Source: Neopusillimonas maritima (lineage in GTDB: Bacteria > Pseudomonadota > Gammaproteobacteria > Burkholderiales > Burkholderiaceae_B). From it: 64,000 bases of DNA. The notes under the pieces were generated by a model. It saw only the letters and a list, made by a program, of their open reading frames with translations. It had not been told where the DNA came from and made no database searches. Positions 51,274-59,775 of this stretch are shown piece after piece. The position numbers were made by a program, and so were the translations under genes. Each line of letters starts with the position of its first letter. Within the stretch, counting starts at the first letter, position 1. The DNA is taken from the NCBI RefSeq assembly GCF_040930455.2, contig NZ_CP170494.1; one strand, written 5' to 3'.

Positions 51274-52407
51274 ATGGCAAAACGCGACTTTTACGAAGTG
51301 CTGGGTGTAGGGAAAAATGCGACCGACGATGAATTACGAAAGGCCTACCGCAAGCTGGCCATGAAATATCATCCTGATCGCAACCCCGACAGCAAGGAGG
51401 CCGAAGAGAAATTCAAGGAAGCGAAAGAAGCTTATGAGATGCTCAGCGACCCTGAAAAAAGAGCGGCATATGATCGATTCGGCCATGCCGGTGTCGACCC
51501 GAATGCGGCTGGTGCCGGCATGGGCGGTGCCGGTATGGGTGGCGCAGGCTTTGCCGACGCCTTTGGTGATATTTTTGGCGAAATTTTTGGTGGCGCCGGA
51601 GGCCGGCGTGGCGGCCCGCAGGTGTATCGCGGTGCCGACCTGAAATACACCCTGGAAATTTCGCTTGAGCAAGCGGCTACAGGCTTTGATACTGAAATAC
51701 GGGTACCCAGCTGGGAAAATTGCGATACTTGCAAAGGCTCAGGGGCCAAGCCGGGAACTCAGCCGCAAACATGTAGTACTTGCGGTGGTAATGGCGCGGT
51801 GCGGATGCAGCAGGGTTTTTTTAGTGTGCAGCAAACTTGCCCAACGTGCCATGGCAGCGGCAAGGAAATTACGGATCCGTGCGTGGCATGCGATGGCGTG
51901 GGCCGGATTCGACGCAATAAAACGTTGCAAGTCAAGATTCCCGCCGGCATTGACGACGGCATGCGAATTCGTTCGGCCGGCAATGGCGAACCCGGCGTAA
52001 ATGGTGGGCCGCCCGGCGATCTTTACGTTGAAATTCACCTTAAGCAGCATTCTATTTTCCAGCGTGACGGCGAGGATTTGCATTGTGAACTAACGATTCC
52101 GTTCACGACGGCTGCATTAGGGGGCGATGTTGAGGTACCCACACTGAGCGGCAAAGGTTCCATCACGATTCCCGAGGGCACGCAAACAGGTAAAACGTTC
52201 CGTCTGCGCGGTAAGGGTATCAAAGGTATTCGTTCGAGCTACCCCGGCGATCTTTACTGCCACGTTGCAGTGGAAACGCCCGTACGACTCAGCGAAGAGC
52301 AAAAGAAACTGTTGCGCCAGTTCGAGGCGTCTTTGTCGCAGGGTGGGGAGAAACACTCCCCCAAAAGCGACTCCTGGACAGACCGGGTAAAAAACTTTTT
52401 TAGTTAA
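51274..52407 (+). CDS. dnaJ: Co-chaperone DnaJ (Hsp40)
   Basis: A 377-residue type I Hsp40 that delivers clients to DnaK and stimulates its ATPase. The J domain (1-70) has the HPD motif in MKYHPDRNPDSKE near 31-43. A Gly-rich linker (about 75-115, GAGMGGAGMGGAGF) leads to the zinc-binding domain with four CxxCxGxG-type repeats: CDTCKGSG, CSTCGGNG, CPTCHGSG and CVACDGVG. C-terminal substrate-binding domains follow. The length matches E. coli DnaJ (376). It ends 3 bp from the convergent protease gene. Confidence 0.97.
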   Translation: MAKRDFYEVLGVGKNATDDELRKAYRKLAMKYHPDRNPDSKEAEEKFKEAKEAYEMLSDPEKRAAYDRFGHAGVDPNAAGAGMGGAGMGGAGFADAFGDIFGEIFGGAGGRRGGPQVYRGADLKYTLEISLEQAATGFDTEIRVPSWENCDTCKGSGAKPGTQPQTCSTCGGNGAVRMQQGFFSVQQTCPTCHGSGKEITDPCVACDGVGRIRRNKTLQVKIPAGIDDGMRIRSAGNGEPGVNGGPPGDLYVEIHLKQHSIFQRDGEDLHCELTIPFTTAALGGDVEVPTLSGKGSITIPEGTQTGKTFRLRGKGIKGIRSSYPGDLYCHVAVETPVRLSEEQKKLLRQFEASLSQGGEKHSPKSDSWTDRVKNFFS

Positions 52408-52410
52408 GGT

Positions 52411-55227
52411 TTATTCACCTTGTTTTGTTTCGGCGTTTGCCTGGTTGGGGAAGTCCCCCGCCAGGGCGCTACTCAGGGCTTGAGGCTGGAAATATTTGCG
52501 GGCGGCAGCATTAACCTGCTCCAAAGTTAGGGCCTCAAGCTCTTTGTCGATTTTGGCCGACCAGGCAAAGCTTCTGCCTTCCTGCATGTAGTCCAGCCAT
52601 ACACTGGCAAGCACGCCGTCGTTGCTGCGATTCAAACGACGCAGATTCATTAGTGCACGCACAGCTTCGTTAAGCTCTTCTTGCGTGAAGCCATCCTGTA
52701 TTGCACGTTCAAGCTCCTCATTCATTGCCTGTTTGAAACGCTGTGCGTTTTCGGGTGCCAGAATGGCCGATAGCGACCATTCACCGCTGGGCTCGAACGC
52801 CGAGGCGTCAATACTGCTACCTACGTCGTACGAAATACCTTCCTCAACGCGAATACGAGACCATAGTCGTGATGACGACGACCCACCTAGAATGTAGTTG
52901 GCCACGTACAAGGCCGTATAGTCGGGGGCATCGTCTTGAACCTCTAATGGTTGAAACGCCATGAAAACGGCGTTTGCCTTGTCGGGTGTGTGTAAGGTGA
53001 ATTGTTCCGGTTCCACCTTGCGGAAAGGCTGTTCAATGCGTTTGTATTCAGGGGCCGATTTCCAGTTTTTGAAGGCCTGTAAAAGCGCATTTTTCGTATT
53101 TTGAGGGTTAAATGAGCCAACTGCACTAAAACGTAGTGTGGCCGCCCCATAGAAGCGTTGATGAAAGTCGACCAGTGCATTGCGACTCAGTGAATTGATT
53201 TCTTCCAATGCCTCCTTGAAAGTGGGCACATAACGAATATCAGACGGTGGCCAAGGGTTGTCGTGTCGCGCCAGTGTGCGAGATGCAACCGAACCGGGTT
53301 GTGTCATTGCGCTTTCTATTGAGGCGCGAGCTTGGGTTTTGTAGCGATCCAATTCCTCGGCAGGGTAGGTGGCTTCGCGCAGAATGTGGCCAACCAGCTC
53401 TATGACATCGGGTAAATTCTTTCCGGGTACAGAGATATTGATGCCAACTTGATTACCGCCTCCACCAAAGCCTACCTGTGCCTGCAGTTGGTCGAAGCGA
53501 TCGGCAATTTCCTGGCGCGTGTACTGGGTTGTTCCACGGGTCAGTAACGCGGCGGCTGTGCTTGATACAGTACGCAGGTTTTTCAGGTCTTCGGCGCTGC
53601 CTGCCTGAAGTAATAGACGAGCTTCAACCCGGTCGCCTCGGGTGGGTTTGGGCAGTAAGGCAAGTTCAATAGTGCCATTGTCCAAAGACAAAGTTTCACG
53701 AACGGTTTGAGCGTCGATATTCTGGGGAGAGGCTTCGAATGCCGCGGTTGGATCGCGGACTTCGCGCCCCTCAAAGTCTTTCAGCAATGCGGCTGGATCC
53801 GTTGCTTTCGGTTTTGGGGCGCGTTGGGTTGATTCCGTTGGAATATACAGGCCGGTGGTGCGGTTTGAAGGCACCAGGTAGGCCGAGGTCACTTCCTGGA
53901 CGGCTTTTAAATTTGCTTTTTCGGCTTGTTCGCGCGTCCAGTAGAACAAACGCCAGTCACCTAATGCCGCACTTTCAGAAAGCGCTGAAGCCAGCGAGGC
54001 CGGGTCGGCATGGGTTTGTTCCCAACTCGTCATCCATTGGGTTCGTGCTCTCTCAAGCTCCTCGTCGGTGAATGGCTGGGTTTCAAGGTCTTCAAGTGTT
54101 TCGGTCAAGGTAATCAGCGCTTCGTCTGGGTTCATGCCGTTTTCCAGTTGTGCCCCGAAAAGCGCATAGCCCGGCTGCCGCATAGGCCTTGCAAAACCAA
54201 AGCTGTGAGCTGCCAGGCCCTTCTGAACCAAGGCCTTGTAAAGGCGTCCGGAGGGGGTGTCGGCCAGTATCATGGCGCCAAGATCAAAGGCGACGAATTC
54301 AGGGCTGGCTGCCGCCGGAATATGGTATTGCGCGAGCACCAGCGGCGTGCCGCCTTGCCGGCGTACGATAACCTCTTGCTCCCCTTCCTGGACAGGTTCT
54401 ATGGTGTATTCGGGCGGAAGACTGCGCTTTGGCCGTGGAATTTCCGAGAATGCGTTTGTCACCAGATCAAGGGTCTTTTGCAGATCGAAGCGGCCCGAAA
54501 CGATCAGCACAGCATTGTCGGGTTGGTAGTACAGACGATAAAAGGCGCGCAATTGCTCGATATCAACATTCTCGACGTCGGATCGTGCACCAATCGTGTC
54601 GTTGCCATAGTTGTGCCATTGGTAGGCGGCCGATTGCACTTTCTGCATGAGCGATTCGAAAGGGCTGTTTTCGCCGGCCTCCATTTCATTGCGGACAACA
54701 GTCATTTCCGTGTCGAGATCGGCGCGTGAAATGGTGGCGTTAACCATGACGTCGGCTTGCCAGCGTAAATACCATTCAAGCAGTTCGGGGTCGGATGCAA
54801 AGGTGGCGTAATAGTTGGTTCTGTCGCTCGATGTGGATCCGTTGGCACGCAGCCCCCGTTTTGAGAATTCCGCCAGCGCGTTGGGTAGACTTGGGGTGCC
54901 CCGGAACAACATGTGCTCCAATAAGTGCGCCATGCCGGTTTGGCCGTAGTTTTCGTGACGGGAACCGACCAGATAAGTCATGTTGACGGTGACAGAGGCT
55001 TTGGACGCATCAGGGCTAAGCAGCACCGTTAACCCGTTCTCCAGCGTGTACTGTCTGGTGCCTTCTACGACAGGGCCGGCCGTGACGCCTTCAGGCAAAA
55101 CAACTTGGCTGTTTTGTGCCCATGCAAATGAGCATGGGAGTAAAAACATGGCTAGTATGGCCAGCAGGCGGTTTGGTTGCTTTAAGAAACTGAAGGAAAA
55201 GGCGGGGCGTCGATTTAAGGTTTGCAT
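52411..55227 (-). CDS. Periplasmic M16 family zinc protease (pitrilysin-like, two units)
   Basis: A 938-residue secreted protease. A signal peptide ends around residue 38 (LLAILAMFLLPCSFAWAQN). The first M16 unit carries the inverted zinc motif HLLEH at 101-105 and the third ligand in TEMTVVRNEMEAGENSP near 180. The second M16 unit begins near residue 510 (TVRETLSLDNGTIELALLPKP) and lacks HxxEH, as is normal for the inactive half. Size and order match PqqL-like proteases, but no PQQ or siderophore genes are near, so the substrate is unknown. It stands alone, facing dnaJ. Confidence 0.92.
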   Translation of the reverse strand: MQTLNRRPAFSFSFLKQPNRLLAILAMFLLPCSFAWAQNSQVVLPEGVTAGPVVEGTRQYTLENGLTVLLSPDASKASVTVNMTYLVGSRHENYGQTGMAHLLEHMLFRGTPSLPNALAEFSKRGLRANGSTSSDRTNYYATFASDPELLEWYLRWQADVMVNATISRADLDTEMTVVRNEMEAGENSPFESLMQKVQSAAYQWHNYGNDTIGARSDVENVDIEQLRAFYRLYYQPDNAVLIVSGRFDLQKTLDLVTNAFSEIPRPKRSLPPEYTIEPVQEGEQEVIVRRQGGTPLVLAQYHIPAAASPEFVAFDLGAMILADTPSGRLYKALVQKGLAAHSFGFARPMRQPGYALFGAQLENGMNPDEALITLTETLEDLETQPFTDEELERARTQWMTSWEQTHADPASLASALSESAALGDWRLFYWTREQAEKANLKAVQEVTSAYLVPSNRTTGLYIPTESTQRAPKPKATDPAALLKDFEGREVRDPTAAFEASPQNIDAQTVRETLSLDNGTIELALLPKPTRGDRVEARLLLQAGSAEDLKNLRTVSSTAAALLTRGTTQYTRQEIADRFDQLQAQVGFGGGGNQVGINISVPGKNLPDVIELVGHILREATYPAEELDRYKTQARASIESAMTQPGSVASRTLARHDNPWPPSDIRYVPTFKEALEEINSLSRNALVDFHQRFYGAATLRFSAVGSFNPQNTKNALLQAFKNWKSAPEYKRIEQPFRKVEPEQFTLHTPDKANAVFMAFQPLEVQDDAPDYTALYVANYILGGSSSSRLWSRIRVEEGISYDVGSSIDASAFEPSGEWSLSAILAPENAQRFKQAMNEELERAIQDGFTQEELNEAVRALMNLRRLNRSNDGVLASVWLDYMQEGRSFAWSAKIDKELEALTLEQVNAAARKYFQPQALSSALAGDFPNQANAETKQGE

Positions 55228-55260
55228 GCGCTGGAAAAGTTGGGTTTACCGTTGGAGTTG

Positions 55261-56433
55261 CTACTTGGACAAATGTCGCATGGCCTGTTCAAGACCACTG
55301 ACCGTGACCCCGTACATATGGTTGTGCACAAGGTCGCGGATAATGCCGATAGACTGACGGTAGGGCCAATAACCTTCGGGCTCCGGGTTAAGCCACACCG
55401 AGCGGGGCCAATTATCCAGCAGGCGTTGCAACCACGCGGCACCTGTTTCCCGGTTGTGATGCTCCGCCGAGCCGCCGGGTGTCAGTATCTCGTACGGACT
55501 CATCGTTGCATCGCCCACAATAATCAACCGCCAGTCTTCGTTGTATTTGCGTATGACATCCCACGTTTCAATTCGTTCCGAGTGCCGGCGATGATTGTGT
55601 TGCCAAAGGAATTCATATGGACAATTGTGGAAGTAGTACACCTCCAGGTGTTGGAATTCGCTGCGTGCGGCAGAGAAGAGTTCCTCTACTTGTTTGATGT
55701 GGTCGTCCATGCTGCCGCCCACATCGAGCAACATGAGTACCTTAACGGCGTTGTGCCGTTCGGGAACCAGTTGCAGGTCCAGCAAGCCCGCGTTGCGAGC
55801 TGTTTGGCGAATAGTGTCGTTCAGGTCGAGTTCCAGCGCGGCACCTTCGCGAGCGAATCGTCGCAAACGACGCAAAGCCATTTTGAAATTGCGTGTGCCG
55901 AGCTCTTGCGTATCGTCGTAGTCGCGATATTCGCGTTTCTCCCACACTTTGACCGCAGTGCGGTTACCAGCCGACGGACCGTTTACACGGATGCCTTCGG
56001 GGTGATAGCCGCCATGACCAAAGGCCGAGGTGCCGCCCGTCCCAATCCATTTGCTGCCGCCGGCATGGCGTTCGTCTTGCTCTTCAAGCGTTTTCTTGAA
56101 AAGCTCCATCAGCTTGTCCCAGCCGTGTTTCTCAATGGCCGCTTTCTCTTCCGGCGTGAGTTTTTTCTGGAACTCTTTGATGAGCCAATCGAGCGGTATC
56201 TCTTTGTCGACTGGCACGGCTGCTTCAATTTGTTGATAGAAGGCGCCGAACGCCTGATCGTAGCGATCGAATAACGTTTCGTCTTTAATCAACACCAGGC
56301 GCGCCAAATAATAGAAATCATTCAGCGACGGTGGCATGATTTTGCTTTTCAATGTGCTCAGGAGGGTGAGGTACTCCTGAACAGAGACGGGTAAACGATG
56401 CTCACGCAGGTGATAGAAAAAATCAAGCAACAT
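55261..56433 (-). CDS. VWA domain protein, CoxE-like
   Basis: A 390-residue cytoplasmic protein with a C-terminal von Willebrand A domain (about 225-390), as in CoxE and other partners of MoxR ATPases. The MIDAS loop reads LMLLDVGGSMDDH, so the first Ser of the usual DxSxS is Gly. Other landmarks are VYYFHNCPYEFLW and LIIVGDATMSPYEI. The N-terminal half is helical and charged. It lies 16 bp downstream of the MoxR ATPase and pairs with it as a presumed metal-insertion or complex-assembly chaperone. A 350-codon open frame on the opposite strand is a shadow. Confidence 0.9.
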   Translation of the reverse strand: MLLDFFYHLREHRLPVSVQEYLTLLSTLKSKIMPPSLNDFYYLARLVLIKDETLFDRYDQAFGAFYQQIEAAVPVDKEIPLDWLIKEFQKKLTPEEKAAIEKHGWDKLMELFKKTLEEQDERHAGGSKWIGTGGTSAFGHGGYHPEGIRVNGPSAGNRTAVKVWEKREYRDYDDTQELGTRNFKMALRRLRRFAREGAALELDLNDTIRQTARNAGLLDLQLVPERHNAVKVLMLLDVGGSMDDHIKQVEELFSAARSEFQHLEVYYFHNCPYEFLWQHNHRRHSERIETWDVIRKYNEDWRLIIVGDATMSPYEILTPGGSAEHHNRETGAAWLQRLLDNWPRSVWLNPEPEGYWPYRQSIGIIRDLVHNHMYGVTVSGLEQAMRHLSK

Positions 56434-56449
56434 AACGGCTTAAGCTTCC

Positions 56450-57319
56450 TTAGCGACGTTGACTGGCACGGGTAACGGCGGCCAATCGTTGCAGCAGGGT
56501 CAGGTCTTGCTCGTTCTTCAACAATGCGCCTGATAAGGCGGGAAGTCCTTGGGTGGGGTCACCGATTTCGTCGGCGGAGACGGATTCGGCAACCAGAAGT
56601 CGCAGCCAATCGAGAAACTCAGACGTTGAGGGCTTTTTCTTCAGACCGGGGACGTCACGTAATGTGAAGAAGGTGTCCAGCGCCGCTTCAAGCACGTCGT
56701 TTTTGATGTTGGGGTAATGAACGTCGACAATTTCCTGCAGTGTGTCGCGATCGGGGAAGTTGATGTAGTGAAAGAAACATCGACGCAGAAATGCGTCGGG
56801 CAGATCTTTCTCATTGTTCGACGTAATGATGATAAGCGGCCGGTGCTTGGCGGTAATGGTTTCACGCGTTTCGTAAACATGAAACGACATCTGGTCCAGT
56901 TCACGCAACAAGTCGTTGGGAAATTCGATGTCGGCTTTGTCGATTTCATCGATAAGTACAACAGTGGGTTCGTCGGCTTCAAACGCCTCCCAAAGCACCC
57001 CTTTCACAATGTAGTTTCCGATGTCCCGAACTTTTTCGTCTCCTAACTGGGAGTCGCGCAGGCGCGATACGGCGTCGTACTCGTAAAGCCCTTGATGGGC
57101 TTTGGTGGTGGATTTCACGTGCCATTGCAGCAGAGGGCGACCCAAGGCGCGCGCAAGTTGTTCGGCCAACATGGTTTTGCCTGTTCCGGGTTCTCCCTTG
57201 ATAAGCAGGGGGCGCTCAAGCGCGAGAGCGGCATTGACTGCCAGTTTGAGATCGTCGGTAGCAATGTATTGATCTGTTCCTTCAAATCGGGTTGTATTGG
57301 AAGCGGGATTAAGTGTCAT
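56450..57319 (-). CDS. MoxR family AAA+ ATPase, CoxD-like
   Basis: A 289-residue AAA+ ATPase of the MoxR/CoxD branch. Walker A KGEPGTGKTMLAEQLARALG lies near residues 40-59, Walker B VVLIDEIDKADIEFPNDLL near 120-138, sensor 1 IIITSNNEKDLPDAFLRRCFFHYINFPD near 162-189 with the arginine finger. Such proteins work with VWA partners to mature cofactor-containing enzymes; CoxD in CO dehydrogenase systems is one example. ATG 57319 is preferred over an upstream TTG. The partner VWA gene follows 16 bp downstream. A molybdenum hydroxylase operon lies 1.4 kb away, separated by cytochrome genes and a DUF1841 gene. Confidence 0.92.
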   Translation of the reverse strand: MTLNPASNTTRFEGTDQYIATDDLKLAVNAALALERPLLIKGEPGTGKTMLAEQLARALGRPLLQWHVKSTTKAHQGLYEYDAVSRLRDSQLGDEKVRDIGNYIVKGVLWEAFEADEPTVVLIDEIDKADIEFPNDLLRELDQMSFHVYETRETITAKHRPLIIITSNNEKDLPDAFLRRCFFHYINFPDRDTLQEIVDVHYPNIKNDVLEAALDTFFTLRDVPGLKKKPSTSEFLDWLRLLVAESVSADEIGDPTQGLPALSGALLKNEQDLTLLQRLAAVTRASQRR

Positions 57320-57461
57320 GAAAAAGTCCGTATTAAAATGCAGTTCACGCAACGTTAACCAATCAGTTAACGGTAGTGTCGATAATTATCGTACAATTCT
57401 AAGGATTTGTCGGTCACCCAGGGGTGGTCGGTCGTTTATTTACCGCCAAACAAGAGCTACT

Positions 57462-57812
57462 ATGAAGTTGCGAACAAAAATGACGCGCACGCTGTCTGCG
57501 CTGGCCGTTATGGCATCCTGTGGGTTCATCGGGCAGGTTCAGGCTCAGGAATCTGGAGCAGCCAATGCGAAAGCGGCTGTAAACAAAGTGTCCATGTGCA
57601 TTGGTTGCCATAGCATTGAAGGGTACAAGTCCAGCTTTCCCGAGGTTTATCATGTGCCCAAAATTGCTGGGCAAAACGCCGAGTACATTGTGGCGGCGCT
57701 GAAGGAATATGCCAGTGGTGCAAGAAGCTTCCCTACGATGGAAGCCATTGCCAAAAGCCTGTCTGAGCAAGATATGGCCGACCTGGCTGCTTATTATTCC
57801 AACCTCAAATAA
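57462..57812 (+). CDS. Periplasmic c-type cytochrome, class I (c553-like)
   Basis: A 116-residue precursor. The signal peptide (MKLRTKMTRTLSALAVMASCGFIGQVQAQ) ends near residue 29. One heme-binding site CIGCH is near residue 46 and the axial Met is probably in SFPTMEAIA near residue 92. The sequence SIEGYKSSFPEVYHVPKIAGQNAEYIVAALKEY between them is typical of small c553/c4-like monoheme cytochromes. ATG 57462 is chosen because the signal peptide starts there. It is followed 12 bp later by a second cytochrome and both are divergent from the MoxR gene. Confidence 0.92.
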   Translation: MKLRTKMTRTLSALAVMASCGFIGQVQAQESGAANAKAAVNKVSMCIGCHSIEGYKSSFPEVYHVPKIAGQNAEYIVAALKEYASGARSFPTMEAIAKSLSEQDMADLAAYYSNLK

Positions 57813-57824
57813 TCGGGAGCTTTC

Positions 57825-58184
57825 ATGAAGAAACTAACACTCGCCCTGTTGGGTTCGGCGTTGTTGGCGGTAGCTCCTTTGGCTTCCGCAGCTGATTTGG
57901 CGGCCGGTCAGGCGGCTTATCAGAAATTCAACTGTGCCAGTTGCCATGGTGCCGATGCCAAAACACCCACCATGCCTGCTTATCCTATTTTGGCCGGCCA
58001 GCATGCCGACTACCTGGAGCATGCGCTGCGCGCCTACCAAAGAGGTCAGCAAGGCGACCCGGCTTCAGCCAATGTACGTAAAAACGCCATTATGGGGGCG
58101 TTCGCTGCCCAGCTGTCCGGTCAGGATATGAAAAACATCGCTGCCTGGTTGTCCAGCTTGCCTTCGCCGCTTAGCACCAAGTAA
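57825..58184 (+). CDS. Periplasmic c-type cytochrome, class I
   Basis: A 119-residue precursor with signal peptide MKKLTLALLGSALLAVAPLASA, heme site CASCH near residue 39 and axial Met probably in NAIMGAFAAQLS near residue 91. It resembles the N-terminal unit of cytochrome c4 and c553. GGGAGC lies 8 bases upstream. With the preceding cytochrome it likely forms a two-gene operon that ends at a terminator 30 bp downstream. Electron donors and acceptors cannot be read from sequence, but a link to the nearby hydroxylase or to terminal oxidases is possible. Confidence 0.92.
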   Translation: MKKLTLALLGSALLAVAPLASAADLAAGQAAYQKFNCASCHGADAKTPTMPAYPILAGQHADYLEHALRAYQRGQQGDPASANVRKNAIMGAFAAQLSGQDMKNIAAWLSSLPSPLSTK

Positions 58185-58213
58185 CGTTTTCGGCTTTCGC
58201 CGATAATTTTATT

Positions 58214-58246
58214 GAAAAACGGGCGCTGTATACGGCGCCCTTTTTT
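58214..58246. terminator. Intrinsic terminator
   Basis: GGGCGC (58221-58226), an 8-nt loop, GCGCCC (58235-58240), then six Ts; AAAAA on the left pairs with the T-run, so it can also work for the convergent DUF1841 gene. Confidence 0.85.
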
Positions 58247-58254
58247 GAATTAAT

Positions 58255-58683
58255 TCAGTTCCGAGTTGCACGGCGCTGAATCAGCTCCAGGTAGGTGTCG
58301 TTATCGAAAGGCTTGCCCAAGCGTTGGGCCTCCCACACGACTTCACCCAAACATTCCATTATTTCATGCGCCGCTTCATGGGCGCCCACTTTTTGTGCCA
58401 GTGAGTTGTGTGCTGCACGAATGCCGGGCGGGTGGTCGATTGAGAGTTGTTCTGAAATAGCCAGATGCATCGACAGATGAAGAAAGGGGTTGGTTCGACC
58501 GCTTTCCACAGTGTATTCGGCGTTCAGGGCGTCTTTGCGCAATAATTCATCGTGGTATTCAGGATGTTGCTGAATCCAGTCGACCGCCATTGTTTCAAGG
58601 GGCGTCAGCACCTGATTATTCAGATGCTTTTGCCATGACTCGGTAAAAAATGTGCGAACTTGCTCTCGTGAAGGATTGAACAT
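58255..58683 (-). CDS. DUF1841 family protein
   Basis: A 142-residue cytoplasmic helical protein of the DUF1841 family, found mainly in beta-proteobacteria. The start MFNPSREQVRTFFTESWQKHLNNQVLTPLETMAVDWIQQHPEYHDELL and the centre NPFLHLSMHLAISEQLSIDHPPGIRAAHNSLAQKVGAHEAAHEIMECLGE are family landmarks. Conserved His residues (HLSMHL, HEAAHEIMEC) could bind a metal, but no function is known. It lies 35 bp downstream of the coxG-like gene on the same strand and may be read from the same transcript. Confidence 0.92.
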   Translation of the reverse strand: MFNPSREQVRTFFTESWQKHLNNQVLTPLETMAVDWIQQHPEYHDELLRKDALNAEYTVESGRTNPFLHLSMHLAISEQLSIDHPPGIRAAHNSLAQKVGAHEAAHEIMECLGEVVWEAQRLGKPFDNDTYLELIQRRATRN

Positions 58684-58718
58684 TGCGCTGAAACGGTATT
58701 AATTGCCAATACCCTATT

Positions 58719-59309
58719 TTACGACGAGGAGCCGAATACCGAACGCATGCGGGACATTAAAGAACCCTTGTCGGCTCCACCAGCGCCGGTTTGGTCTTCC
58801 GATGTGCTTTCGTCTTCGGCCGTGGATGGGGTTTTGTTCGTTGTCGCAGGTTCCGGCTGGATTTCGCCCGTGATACGCTCAGCCAGTTTGCGGCCGAAAT
58901 CGTCCCACATGCGGTCGGCTTTGGTTTTCACCATATTCATGCCGAAACTGCCCAGACGGCCAAGAAGCTCAACGTTCACGATTGTGCGAAATTCGGTTTC
59001 GTTGGGGCCTAACTCAGTAAGAAAGACTTCGCTGGTGTGTTTTAGCGAGCTGGTCAGGCTGGAGTCTTCCCCTTTACCTTCGCTTTTCAGGTACTCGGGC
59101 CGGCGCGTTTCAACCACAAAGGTGCGGACTTTGAAGCGAGCACTGATGAACGACATTTTGACGTGGATGCTGACCAGATATTCTGTATCGCTAATAACGT
59201 CAATTGATTCCATGCCCGGAACACAGGCGCCCATGACATTAGGGTCGAGCAGCATGGCCCAAACTTTTTCCCTGGGCGCCGCAATTGTCATTTTCTTTTC
59301 AATTTCCAT
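58719..59309 (-). CDS. CoxG-like SRPBCC protein of the molybdenum hydroxylase operon
   Basis: A 196-residue protein with a START/SRPBCC fold over residues 1-145 (MEIEKKMTIAAPREKVWAMLLDPNVMGACVPGMESI, the CoxG family start). A disordered Thr/Ser/Glu/Asp linker follows, then a short C-terminal amphipathic helix (GSLMSRMRSVFGSSS) that could touch the membrane. In CO dehydrogenase systems CoxG anchors the enzyme to the membrane and has been linked to quinone transfer. Its start overlaps the iron-sulfur subunit stop by 11 bp. It is last of the L-M-S-G order. Confidence 0.9.
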   Translation of the reverse strand: MEIEKKMTIAAPREKVWAMLLDPNVMGACVPGMESIDVISDTEYLVSIHVKMSFISARFKVRTFVVETRRPEYLKSEGKGEDSSLTSSLKHTSEVFLTELGPNETEFRTIVNVELLGRLGSFGMNMVKTKADRMWDDFGRKLAERITGEIQPEPATTNKTPSTAEDESTSEDQTGAGGADKGSLMSRMRSVFGSSS

Positions 59310-59775
59310 TTAATTTTCCTGCTGCGGATTGGATGGACTCAACAATACCCACATAGCCGGTGCAACGGCATAAATTGCCGTTCAGGCCTTCGCGGATCTC
59401 TTCTTCAGTGGGATTGGGGGTGTGATTGAGCATGGCGGTTGCCGTCATGATGAAACCGGGCGTGCAATAGCCGCATTGCAAACCACCACAGTTCATAAAT
59501 GATTCTTGCACCGGATGTAGTTGCCCGTCTTGTGATAGCCCTTCGATCGTCGTAATGTCTTTGCCATTGGCTTGCACCGCGAGCGACAGGCACGATTTCA
59601 CCACCTCACCGTCGACAATGACTGAGCATGCGCCGCAAATGCCGGTTTCGCAGCCTCGTTTCGTGCCTGTCAGGTTTAAATCGTCTCGAAGAAAGTCGGA
59701 CAGTAAACGTCGGGAAGCGACCTCAACCGTCATTTCCTCGCCATTTACGGTCACGTCGATTGTATGTTTACTCAT
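59299..59775 (-). CDS. Molybdenum hydroxylase small subunit, two [2Fe-2S] clusters (CoxS-like)
   Basis: A 158-residue iron-sulfur subunit. The plant-type ferredoxin domain has Cys ligands in GTKRGCETGICGACSVIVDGEVVKSCLSL (about 38-66). The second cluster domain has CGGLQCGYCTPGF near 97-109 and NLCRCTGYVGI near 134-144. This is the complete pattern of the CoxS/XdhC/HcrC family. ATG 59775 is used, as it begins MSKHTIDVTVNGEE; the longer frame would add 21 residues. Start overlaps the FAD subunit stop by 8 bp and its stop overlaps coxG. Confidence 0.95.
   Translation of the reverse strand: MSKHTIDVTVNGEEMTVEVASRRLLSDFLRDDLNLTGTKRGCETGICGACSVIVDGEVVKSCLSLAVQANGKDITTIEGLSQDGQLHPVQESFMNCGGLQCGYCTPGFIMTATAMLNHTPNPTEEEIREGLNGNLCRCTGYVGIVESIQSAAGKLNGN

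Noticed and set aside
55222..56274. Open frame of 350 codons on the plus strand
   Set aside because: It lies antisense to the VWA protein gene, whose product has a clear domain and operon partner. The plus-strand product has no recognisable domain and the frame is a codon-bias shadow.
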